A DNA stretch of 9,698 bases from Pseudomonadota bacterium (GTDB lineage Bacteria > Pseudomonadota > Alphaproteobacteria > Ferrovibrionales > Ferrovibrionaceae). Positions within the stretch are counted from its first letter, which is position 1, and every line of letters begins with the position of its first letter. Location: contig JAEYTW010000608.1 in assembly GCA_023433835.1 (NCBI GenBank), positions 1-9,698 on the forward strand, in the 5' to 3' direction. The position numbers were made by a program, and so were the translations under genes. Below are positions 1 through 5,829 of the stretch, piece by piece. The notes under the pieces were generated by a model that searched no databases, was not told the origin of the DNA, and saw only the letters and a program-made list of their open reading frames with translations.

Positions 1-31
1 CCCCCGGCGGGCTGTAACCCGGCGCATGCAT
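1..31 (-). CDS. Possible start of a further gene after thiC (partial)
   Basis: The thiC stop codon overlaps an ATG on the minus strand in a TGATG arrangement (stop 33-31, ATG 31-29). The frame stays open to the window edge and would read MHAPGYSPPG. A second ATG at 27-25 in another frame gives MRRVTARRG. Such overlaps often mark translational coupling in operons, and thiamine genes often follow thiC in alphaproteobacteria, but ten residues are too few to recognise anything. The same bases also hold a weak inverted repeat (CGGG, six bases, CCCG), so this could simply be intergenic DNA. Confidence 0.2.
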   Translation of the reverse strand, partial: MHAPGYSPPG

Positions 32-1686
32 CAGCCGGCGGCGCGATAGATCTCCGCCCCTTCCTCGCGGAAGCGTTCGGCCTGGGCGCTGAGGCCGGCC
101 TCCGCATAGGCCCGCACCTCCTGGGTGATCTTCATCGAGCAGAATTTCGGCCCGCACATCGAGCAGAAATGGGCAAGCTTGGCCCCCTCCGCCGGCAGGG
201 TCGCGTCGTGGAACGACTGGGCCGTCTCCGGGTCGAGCGACAGGTTGAACTGGTCGCGCCAACGGAACTCGAAGCGGGCCCGACTCAGCGCGTCGTCCCG
301 GCGCCTGGCCGCGGGGTGGCCCTTGGCGAGGTCGGCGGCGTGGGCGGCGATCTTGTAGGCGATCACCCCCTGCTTGACGTCGTCGCGGTCGGGCAGGCCG
401 AGATGCTCCTTCGGGGTGACGTAGCAGAGCATCGCGGTGCCGAGCCAGCCGATCAGCGCCGCCCCGATCGCCGAGGCGATGTGGTCGTAGCCCGGCGCGA
501 TGTCGATGACGAGCGGCCCCAGGGTGTAGAACGGCGCCTCGTGGCACAGCTTCATCTGCAGCTCGACATTCTCCCGGATCTTGTCGAGCGGCACATGGCC
601 CGGCCCCTCGATCATCACCTGGACATCGCGGGCCCAGGCGATTTTCGTGAGTTCGCCGAGCGTCTCGAGCTCGGCGAATTGCGCCGCGTCGTTGGCGTCG
701 GCGGTCGAGCCGGGGCGCAGGCCGTCGCCCAGCGACAGCGAAATGTCGTAGGCCGCGCAGATCTCGACGATGTCGGCGAAACGTTCGTAGAGGAAGCTTT
801 CGCGATGATGGGCCAGGCACCATTTCGCGATGATAGAGCCGCCGCGGCTGACGATGCCGGTGACCCGCCTGGCGGTCAGCGGGATATGGGCCAGCCTGAC
901 GCCGGCATGGATGGTGAAGTAGTCGACGCCCTGTGCCGCCTGCTCGATCAGGGTGTCGCGGAAGATTTCCCAGGTCAGATCCTCGGCGCGGCCGCCGACC
1001 TTTTCCAGCGCCTGATAGATCGGCACCGTGCCGATCGGCACCGGGCTGTTGCGCAGGATCCATTCCCGGGTCTGGTGGATGTCGCGTCCGGTCGACAGGT
1101 CCATCACCGTGTCGGCGCCCCAGCGGAGCGCCCAGACCATCTTCTCGACCTCGTCCGCGATCGAGGCGATGACGGCCGAATTGCCGATATTGGCATTCAC
1201 CTTGGTCAGGAATTTGCGGCCGATGATCATCGGCTCGCTTTCAGGGTGGTTCAGGTTGGCCGGGATGATCGCCCGGCCGGCGGCCACCTCGTCGCGGACG
1301 AATTCAGGGGTAATCGCGTCGGGCCCTTCCCGTCCCTGGTTCTCGCGGATGGCGATGTATTCCATCTCGGCCGTGACGATGCCGGCCCGGGCATAGGCCA
1401 GCTGGCTGACCGCCCGACCGGGCCGGGCGCGCAACGCCCCGTCCGGCCCGCATTCGCTGTCGCCGCGGGCGGCGATCCAGCCGGCGCGCAAGGCCGGCAG
1501 GCCGGTTTCGGGATCGATGCGGGCCGCCGGGTCGGTATAGGGGCCGGCGGTATCGTAGAGGGTCAGCGGCGCCTCGCCGGTCAGGGCGACCTGGCGCATC
1601 GCCACCTGAAGGTCAGGGTAACGCGTGCCCGGCAGATGAATCTTGGCTGAACCGGGCAAGGGCCCGGTGGTGACGGTCATCGACAT
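31..1686 (-). CDS. thiC: Phosphomethylpyrimidine synthase ThiC
   Basis: ThiC is a cytoplasmic radical-SAM enzyme that rearranges 5-aminoimidazole ribotide into hydroxymethylpyrimidine phosphate, the pyrimidine half of thiamine. The 551-residue product shows the family signature throughout: YDTAGPY near residue 44, the RGD turn, AEMEYIAIREN, GADTVMDLSTG, EGPGHVPLDKI and SYD/GYDHI-type motifs. Near the C-terminus is the cluster-binding motif CSMCGPKFC (Cys508, Cys511, Cys516; CX2CX4C), which is characteristic of ThiC rather than of classical radical-SAM enzymes. The protein is shorter than the roughly 630 residues of the E. coli enzyme because the N-terminal segment and the linker between RGD and QLAYAR are trimmed; the catalytic barrel looks complete. 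The first ATG is preferred because AGGAG (1695-1699) lies eight bases upstream; a second ATG two codons later is less well spaced. Expression should be set by the TPP riboswitch in its leader. Confidence 0.97.
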   Translation of the reverse strand: MSMTVTTGPLPGSAKIHLPGTRYPDLQVAMRQVALTGEAPLTLYDTAGPYTDPAARIDPETGLPALRAGWIAARGDSECGPDGALRARPGRAVSQLAYARAGIVTAEMEYIAIRENQGREGPDAITPEFVRDEVAAGRAIIPANLNHPESEPMIIGRKFLTKVNANIGNSAVIASIADEVEKMVWALRWGADTVMDLSTGRDIHQTREWILRNSPVPIGTVPIYQALEKVGGRAEDLTWEIFRDTLIEQAAQGVDYFTIHAGVRLAHIPLTARRVTGIVSRGGSIIAKWCLAHHRESFLYERFADIVEICAAYDISLSLGDGLRPGSTADANDAAQFAELETLGELTKIAWARDVQVMIEGPGHVPLDKIRENVELQMKLCHEAPFYTLGPLVIDIAPGYDHIASAIGAALIGWLGTAMLCYVTPKEHLGLPDRDDVKQGVIAYKIAAHAADLAKGHPAARRRDDALSRARFEFRWRDQFNLSLDPETAQSFHDATLPAEGAKLAHFCSMCGPKFCSMKITQEVRAYAEAGLSAQAERFREEGAEIYRAAG

Positions 1687-1690
1687 GATG

Positions 1691-1722
1691 GAGTCTCCTG
1701 GAGACGGGGGAACAGGAGATCC
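1691..1722 (-). promoter_or_regulatory. Hairpin masking the thiC ribosome binding site
   Basis: In the thiC leader RNA, UCUCCUG (from 1719 to 1713) is perfectly complementary to CAGGAGA (from 1700 to 1694), the segment that contains the Shine-Dalgarno sequence. This gives a seven-pair stem with a 12-base loop, extended by a G-U and a G-C pair beyond one mismatch. A competing shorter stem, GUCUC with GAGAC around a CAG loop (1705-1693), masks the same bases. A masked ribosome site downstream of a TPP aptamer is the usual expression platform for translational control in proteobacteria. The pairing is seen; its regulatory use is inferred. Confidence 0.5.
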
Positions 1723-1726
1723 GGGC

Positions 1727-1745
1727 GCGGGCGCATGACGCCCGC
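1727..1745 (-). other. GC-rich hairpin in the thiC leader
   Basis: GCGGGCG (1727-1733) and CGCCCGC (1739-1745) form a perfect seven-pair stem with a five-base loop, between the TPP aptamer and the ribosome binding site of thiC. No run of U follows it in the thiC direction, so it does not look like a standard intrinsic terminator. It may be part of the switching structure of the riboswitch, a pause site, or a stable spacer. Confidence 0.4.
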
Positions 1746-1796
1746 AGCCGACGATGCATATGGAGGCGGATTGAGGGCATGATGGCCCGCATGACG

Positions 1797-1911
1797 ATCC
1801 CTTCCCTACGCCGGTATCACCCGGATCAGGTTCGAAGGGTCACCACGTTGCCCACGTCGCCAGGACACGGGCCGGCGGTATCTCAGCCCTCTAGCAGGGC
1901 TCCCCCGGAAC
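1797..1911 (-). ncRNA. TPP riboswitch (THI element) upstream of thiC
   Basis: Read on the minus strand, this segment has the conserved THI-box parts in order: GGGGGAGCC, a short P3 stem (CCCU, loop GCUAG, AGGG), the CUGAGA motif (1886-1881), a variable arm, then ACCCUUCGAACCUGAUC, GGGUGAUACC and GCGUAGGGA. A weak closing stem can form between GUUCC (1911-1907) and GGGAU (1801-1797). The aptamer binds thiamine pyrophosphate and turns down the gene behind it, here thiC, whose start lies about 110 bases downstream. The aptamer overlaps the last 29 bases of the upstream deacetylase gene, so no separate terminator fits between the two. Confidence 0.97.
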
Positions 1912-2749
1912 GACGCCATGCTGGCTGGGAAACCATCTCGAAGTCAAGCGACGGTGTCGCCGCGATGGCGGCGCCCAGGCGGTTGCGCAGGGACGGCCAG
2001 GGTTCGACCCAGGCCGCCGCGCCGGCCGTGCGTTCCAGAAGGATTTCCAGGAAATCCCAGGTTTCCGGGTCGCCCATGTCGCGGTGATGGGTCAGGACGC
2101 CGACGGGATCGAGCAGCCGCCCCTGCCGCCGGCGCGTGCGCAGTTCGCCGATCAGCTGGCGCAGCAGCCGCCCCTCGCCCTTGAAGCGCGGCCCGCCCCG
2201 CCAGGTCAGCACGTCGACCTGGCAATCGATGCGGCGCAGCCCGCCGGCCATATGGCTGCCGCGGCCATAGGCGGAGATGCCGGCATAGCCGGCCGCGCGC
2301 GCGGCAACCAGCAGGTTCGGTCCGACATTGTTCCACGGCGGCACGATCACCGGCATGACCCCCGGCACGGCATCCGCCAGCATGTCCCAGCCCTCGCGCA
2401 GGCGCCCGGCCAGCGCGGCCGAGGCCATGTCGGCGGGAAATTCGCCGCGTGCGGGGCCGCCGGCCCGGTCGATATGGTCGACGCCGTGCTGGTAGACGAC
2501 AGCTGTCTCGCCATGCCGGCGTAACGCGCCAGCGAGCGACCGGTCGATCGCGGCGGGGATCACCGCCAGCGCGATCGGCACCTGATGGCGTCGGGCCAGG
2601 GTCAGCAGGCGTTCCAGCGCCGGCGAGTCGGCCACCGCATCGTCGTCGCGCCACCACAGGCAGGGCTGCACACCTGCCGCCTGCCAGGCGGCGAGTTCGG
2701 CCCCCAGCGCGGCCCAGGATGCCCGGCGCGGCAGAAAGCGGCGGATCAC
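1883..2749 (-). CDS. Polysaccharide deacetylase family protein (NodB-like)
   Basis: This is a likely carbohydrate esterase of the NodB homology type, which removes N-acetyl groups from cell-envelope or exopolysaccharide sugars using a divalent metal. With the chosen start it has 288 residues. The expected motifs are present: an Asp run in WWRDDDA (Asp35-37), the metal-binding pair QHGVDH (His88 and His92), PPWNN (137-141) as motif 3, and THH (220-222) near the C-terminal end. No signal peptide is evident, so it may act in the cytoplasm on a lipid-linked or nucleotide-linked intermediate. The start is a GTG at 2749 that overlaps the methyltransferase stop (GTGA). The open frame continues upstream to an ATG at 2869, but that stretch lies fully inside the methyltransferase and encodes low-complexity Arg/Pro/Gly sequence. 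The stop codon is embedded in the TPP riboswitch. The substrate is unknown. Confidence 0.85.
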   Translation of the reverse strand: MIRRFLPRRASWAALGAELAAWQAAGVQPCLWWRDDDAVADSPALERLLTLARRHQVPIALAVIPAAIDRSLAGALRRHGETAVVYQHGVDHIDRAGGPARGEFPADMASAALAGRLREGWDMLADAVPGVMPVIVPPWNNVGPNLLVAARAAGYAGISAYGRGSHMAGGLRRIDCQVDVLTWRGGPRFKGEGRLLRQLIGELRTRRRQGRLLDPVGVLTHHRDMGDPETWDFLEILLERTAGAAAWVEPWPSLRNRLGAAIAATPSLDFEMVSQPAWRRSGGALLEG

Positions 2750-3357
2750 GGACGGTAGACCTTGACCATCCAGCCCTGGCCGCGGCCGTTCTGGACCAGG
2801 GTCTGGTCGACCACCGACAGCGCACCGTCGATGCGCGGCCACAGCACCAGATTGCGCTGGCTGACCCACATCGAGACGATCACGTGGCCGCCGGGCTTCA
2901 GATGGCCGGCATAGCGGCGCATCTGGGCTTCGAGATCGTCGAAATATTCGACCACCTCGCTCATCACGATGACGTCGGCTGGCCCGTCCGGCACGAACAG
3001 GCAGGCATCGGCAACGGTGAAACGGGCATCGGCCGGCGCGCCGGCGTGGGCCTGGGCAATGCCCTCGGCCGAAAAGTCGACGCCATGATAGCGGCGGTAC
3101 CAGCGGCGCAGCAGCCGTTCGCTGACCCCACTGCCACAGCCGATGTCGAGAATGTCCCCGTCAGGATTGAGGCGGGCGACATAGCCGGCGATGACGGCGT
3201 GATGCGCCAGTTCGTCGAGATCGCCCAGCCGGTCATAGGCGCCTCGGCCGTAATCGCGATCCCAGGCCCCGGCCTCCATCGCGGCCGAGCGCCCGCGCGA
3301 CAAGGCCGCCAGCGTGCGCGCCGCGACCGGCGACGACAACGCGGCATATTTCATCAT
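2746..3357 (-). CDS. Class I SAM-dependent methyltransferase
   Basis: The 203-residue product has a Rossmann-type methyltransferase fold. Motif I is DIGCGSG (71-77), the acidic residue after strand 2 is Asp94 in GVDFS, and VADAC (115-119) and the segment VIVMSEVVEYF (129-139) correspond to the adenine pocket and motif IV region, followed by LKPGGHVIVS (153-162). It resembles the small methyltransferases of the UbiG/Methyltransf_11 type; nothing shows its acceptor. Two adjacent ATGs (3357 and 3354) fit as starts; the longer reading frame back to 3549 encodes an atypical Cys/Arg-rich leader and crosses an A+T-rich intergenic stretch, so it was not used. No strong ribosome binding site precedes either ATG. 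The GTGA overlap with the deacetylase implies coupled expression, and the pair may modify the same surface glycan. Confidence 0.83.
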   Translation of the reverse strand: MMKYAALSSPVAARTLAALSRGRSAAMEAGAWDRDYGRGAYDRLGDLDELAHHAVIAGYVARLNPDGDILDIGCGSGVSERLLRRWYRRYHGVDFSAEGIAQAHAGAPADARFTVADACLFVPDGPADVIVMSEVVEYFDDLEAQMRRYAGHLKPGGHVIVSMWVSQRNLVLWPRIDGALSVVDQTLVQNGRGQGWMVKVYRP

Positions 3358-3631
3358 CTGCTTGACGGAAAAATACGGCAATCCAACCCCCAAACGACGG
3401 CACGGCTGCGAACGCGGAAAGCCTGGGTGTATCTGGACTGCCTCGGCCCTGCTGGAGATCCAGCAATAGACTGTTACTGTACAGATACACACTGAAACAT
3501 ACCAGACCTGGTTGCATCGTCGCGGGGAGATTACTGGCGGTCGCAGCAACCATCTCTTCCGACGCGTAAACAGGCGTGGTACGATTCAGGAGAACGATCG
3601 AATACTATACCTTAGAAGTAAAACGCGCACC
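3358..3631. other. Divergent intergenic region, A+T-richer, likely with two promoters
   Basis: This 274-base gap separates the minus-strand methyltransferase from the plus-strand small gene and is clearly less GC-rich than the rest of the window. It should hold promoters for both directions. The only candidate -10 I can offer is TACTAT (3603-3608) facing the small gene, without a convincing -35. The inverted repeats it contains are listed separately. No RNA gene is recognised. Confidence 0.5.
3427..3490. repeat. Nested inverted repeats in the divergent intergenic region
   Basis: The outer arms GTGTATCTG (3427-3435) and CAGATACAC (3482-3490) are perfect nine-base inverted copies 46 bases apart. 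Between them lies a second palindrome, GCTGGA-GA-TCCAGC (3451-3464), and an eight-base perfect palindrome CTGTACAG (3477-3484) overlaps the right arm. The arrangement could be operator sites for a dimeric regulator that loops the DNA, or a structured 5' leader of the methyltransferase transcript. I do not recognise a known regulator consensus. Confidence 0.5.
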
Positions 3632-3841
3632 ATGGCCGTCACCACCACCCCGACGATCAACATGCCGGCATCGTCGCCCTACGCGGCGTTCGTGCGCGAT
3701 GCGCTGGCCAGTAGCGGTGGTTCGGACCAGGCCGAGCAGGCGCGGGCCCAGGCGCAGTCCAAGGGCCGCCAGCAGGCCGAGGCGGGGGCGCGTTCGGCGC
3801 CCCCCGCCGGTCAGGGCTCGAAGGTCGACATCTCGGTTTGA
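3632..3841 (+). CDS. Small hypothetical protein, 69 aa, Ala/Gln/Ser-rich
   Basis: I do not recognise this gene. The ATG at 3632 opens a 69-residue product that begins MAVTTTPTINMPASSPYAAF, passes through an Ala/Gln/Arg-rich segment likely to be helical (about residues 31-52), then a Pro/Gly stretch, and ends KVDISV. There is no signal peptide, membrane segment or Cys pair. The frame stays open upstream to 3512, but the extra sequence is Arg-rich and falls in the A+T-rich gap, so the internal ATG is preferred; the ribosome binding site there is poor. Its stop sits 15 bases before the stop of the convergent permease. A short disordered cytoplasmic protein, or a chance frame, both remain possible. 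Confidence 0.5.
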   Translation: MAVTTTPTINMPASSPYAAFVRDALASSGGSDQAEQARAQAQSKGRQQAEAGARSAPPAGQGSKVDISV

Positions 3842-3845
3842 CAGG

Positions 3846-3863
3846 CGCCTGCCGACTCAGGCG
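3846..3863. terminator. Hairpin between convergent stop codons
   Basis: CGCCTG (3846-3851) and CAGGCG (3858-3863) form a perfect six-pair stem with a six-base loop, exactly between the stop of the small gene and the stop of the convergent permease. Its position suits a bidirectional terminator, but neither side has a T-run, so termination would have to be weak or Rho-assisted. Confidence 0.3.
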
Positions 3864-4762
3864 GGCTGCTTCACCCGGCCGGGCAGCGTCATGGCCGCCA
3901 CCCCGATCACGACCAGCGCCAGCCCGAGATAGGCGCCGCCCGACAAGGTCTCGCCCAGCAGCACCATGCCGATGACCACGCCGATCGGCACCCGCAGATA
4001 AGCCTGCGCCGACGTGCCGACCGAGCCGAGGCGGTGAAGCAGCCGGAAATAGAGCACGAAAGCCAGGGCGGTCGAAAAGACCGAAAGCCCCACCAGCGCG
4101 CCGAGCGACAGCCAGGACGGCTGCAGCGTCCAGGGATGGTCGACCGCGAGGCTGAGCGGCACCAGGACGACCGCGCCGGTCAACAGCGATCCGGCGGCCG
4201 GCACCATCGGGTCGAACCCCTTGAAATGCCGGCCGAAGATCGCGGCGATCGCGTAGCAGACCGAAGACAGCACCACGGCCAGTTGGGCGACGACTTCCTT
4301 GCCCAGTCCGCCCAGCGCGCCGACGCCGATCACCAGCGTGATCCCGGCCAGCCCCGCCACCACGCCGAACAGCTTGCGGCCGGTGGCCGGCTCGTGCCGC
4401 GTCACCGCCCAGGTGATCAGGAAGGTGAAGACCGGCGTGGTCGAATTGAGGATGGTGGCCAGCCCCGCCTCGATCGTGGTCTCCGCCCAGGCGATCAGGG
4501 TGAACGGCACGACGCTGTTCATCAGCGCCTGGAAAGCGAACAGCCGCAGGGTCTTGGCGTCGAGAGGCAGGGCCACGCCGCGCAGCCGCAGGATCAGCAG
4601 CAGCACCGAACCGGCAATGACCGTGCGCGCGGCGATGAAGGTGACCGGCGGGATGGTTTCGACGCCGACGCGGATGAACGTGTAGGACGCACCCCACAAG
4701 GTCGCGAGCAGCAGCAACAGCAGGTAATCGCGTGACGTGGCGGCAGGGCTGGCGGTCGACAT
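3857..4762 (-). CDS. EamA/DMT-family membrane transporter
   Basis: The 301-residue product is an inner-membrane permease of the drug/metabolite transporter superfamily, built of two EamA repeats with about ten transmembrane helices. The first repeat covers roughly residues 13-145 and opens with the typical LLLLLLATLWGASYTFIRVG; it includes AARTVIAGS and NSTTPVFTFLITW. The second covers about 158-293 and includes SVCYAIAAIFGRHF, LSVFSTALAFVLYF and the conserved end VPIGVVIGMVLLGETLSGGAYLGLALVVIGV. Family members export amino acids, nucleotides or drugs, and the substrate here cannot be told. A clear ribosome site, GAGGAG (4769-4774), lies six bases before the ATG. The gene is divergent from the deoC operon across a 134-base gap, so its promoter may lie close to the regulator's operators. 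Confidence 0.94.
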   Translation of the reverse strand: MSTASPAATSRDYLLLLLLATLWGASYTFIRVGVETIPPVTFIAARTVIAGSVLLLILRLRGVALPLDAKTLRLFAFQALMNSVVPFTLIAWAETTIEAGLATILNSTTPVFTFLITWAVTRHEPATGRKLFGVVAGLAGITLVIGVGALGGLGKEVVAQLAVVLSSVCYAIAAIFGRHFKGFDPMVPAAGSLLTGAVVLVPLSLAVDHPWTLQPSWLSLGALVGLSVFSTALAFVLYFRLLHRLGSVGTSAQAYLRVPIGVVIGMVLLGETLSGGAYLGLALVVIGVAAMTLPGRVKQPA

Positions 4763-4859
4763 CGCCGACTCCTCGGATGCTTAAATTCCGGGCACAGGGA
4801 TATCCGGCCCCAGGCGGAAAGTCGCGCCCGAACGCTGCGGCGGCGGCCGAACTGTCGGA

Positions 4860-4890
4860 TTGACAACCTTTGCTCAGATGAGCAAATATT
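4860..4890 (+). promoter_or_regulatory. Candidate promoter of the regulator-deoC-ALDH16 operon
   Basis: A perfect TTGACA (4860-4865) lies 31 bases before the ATG at 4897. The matching -10 would fall at about 4882-4890 (GCAAATATT), a poor match, possibly because this DNA also serves as operator. With that placement transcription would begin near the ATG itself. The -35 is seen; the -10 and the start point are inferred. Confidence 0.45.
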
Positions 4891-4902
4891 GCTCATATGA
4901 GC
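4869..4902. promoter_or_regulatory. Twin palindromic operator for the SorC-type regulator
   Basis: Two related palindromes stand side by side. The first is TTTGCTCA-GA-TGAGCAAA (4869-4886), perfect eight-base arms around two bases. The second is GCTCATATGAGC (4891-4902), a perfect 12-base palindrome sharing the GCTCA/TGAGC arms and containing the start codon of the regulator. Their centres are 19 bases apart, close to two turns of the helix, so two protein units could bind the same face. They cover the presumed -10 region, as expected for autorepression by the SorC protein, which belongs to a family of tetramers that bind such sites and are released by a phosphosugar. Confidence 0.75.
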
Positions 4903-5829
4903 GAAGAGCAGCTGATGGTCCAAGTGGCTAAGCTCTATTACGACCTGGAACGGACGCAGGCCGACATCGCCGGCGAACTCGGCCTGACCCGCTGGCAGGT
5001 CGGCCGGCTGCTCAAGGATGCGCGTGCCCGCGGTATCGTGCGGATCGAGATCGTGCCGCAGGCGCGACGACGCCCCGATCTGGAAAGCGCGTTGCAGGCC
5101 CGCTTCGGGCTGCGCGACGCGGTGGTCGTGCCGGCGGGGTCCGACGATCTGGCGGCCGATGCGGTGGCGCAGGCGGCCGCCAGCTACCTCGCCGGGCTGA
5201 CCCCGCAACCCCGGCTGCTCGGCGTATCCTGGGGCCGCACCATGGCGGCCGTGGCTCATTGGCTGCCGCAAGGGTGGAATGACGGGTTGGAGATCGTGAT
5301 GCTGAATGGGTCCACGACCATCCGCGCCGCCGGCACGCGCGCCAGCACGGTGGCCGAGCGGCTGGCCGAAAGCGCCGGCGGCACCGCGACGATCCTGCCG
5401 GTGCCCGCCATCGTCGGCGCGGCCGCCACGCGCGACGTGCTGGAACGCGATCCGGTGATCGGCGCCATACTCGACCGCGCCGCGGCGGCACCGGCCGCCT
5501 GTTTCGGCCTCGGCGCCATCGCCGGCTCGGTGCTGGTCGAGTCGGGCTATCTCGACGAGGCCGCGATTGCCCGGCTGAAGGCCGCCGGCGCGGTCGGCGA
5601 CATTCTCGGCCGCTTCGTCGATGCCGACGGCAGCATCGTCGATACCGGGCTCGATGCCCGCACGATCGGCCTGGCACCGGCGTCGCTGCGCGACAAGGCG
5701 GTCGTCATCGGCATCAGCGCCGGACCGCTGAAACACGCTATCCTGAAGGCCTGCGTCACCGCGGCCTACGTCAACGTCATCGTGACCGACGAGGGATCGG
5801 CACGCCATCTGCTGGAGGAAACGAGATGA
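4897..5829 (+). CDS. SorC/DeoR-type sugar-phosphate-responsive transcriptional regulator
   Basis: The 310-residue product is a cytoplasmic DNA-binding regulator of the SorC family. It has an N-terminal helix-turn-helix (about 20-41, RTQADIAGELGLTRWQVGRL) preceded by the typical VAKLYYDLERTQADIA, then a sugar-phosphate-binding domain (about 57-310) with the phosphate-loop-like GVSWGRT (109-115), the LNGST segment (136-140) and the family's closing motif KHAILKACVTAAYVNVIVTDE. Bacillus DeoR is a SorC-family protein that senses deoxyribose-5-phosphate and controls its own aldolase gene; the position directly before deoC suggests the same effector here, as an inference. The ATG at 4897 has no ribosome site and lies inside a palindrome; an ATG at 4915 (residue 7) is preceded by AAGAG and is a real alternative. 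The stop overlaps the deoC start (ATGA). Confidence 0.93.
   Translation: MSEEQLMVQVAKLYYDLERTQADIAGELGLTRWQVGRLLKDARARGIVRIEIVPQARRRPDLESALQARFGLRDAVVVPAGSDDLAADAVAQAAASYLAGLTPQPRLLGVSWGRTMAAVAHWLPQGWNDGLEIVMLNGSTTIRAAGTRASTVAERLAESAGGTATILPVPAIVGAAATRDVLERDPVIGAILDRAAAAPAACFGLGAIAGSVLVESGYLDEAAIARLKAAGAVGDILGRFVDADGSIVDTGLDARTIGLAPASLRDKAVVIGISAGPLKHAILKACVTAAYVNVIVTDEGSARHLLEETR

Noticed and set aside
169..1650. Long open frame of 493 codons on the plus strand
   Set aside because: It lies opposite thiC, has the Arg/Asp/Gly-rich composition of an antisense GC-rich frame, and shows no domain.
1727..1745. Intrinsic terminator in the thiC leader
   Set aside because: The stem is not followed by U residues; control of translation fits the masked ribosome site better.
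2750..2869. Longer deacetylase starting at the ATG at 2869
   Set aside because: The extra 40 residues lie wholly inside the methyltransferase and are low-complexity; the GTG at 2749 makes a normal four-base overlap.
3358..3549. Longer methyltransferase starting at 3549
   Set aside because: The extra 64 residues are Cys/Arg-rich, come from the A+T-richer gap and do not resemble a methyltransferase N-terminus or a clean signal peptide.
4594..5808. Open frame of 404 codons on the minus strand opposite the SorC regulator
   Set aside because: It crosses the promoter, operator and the start of the permease gene, and its composition is that of a shadow frame.
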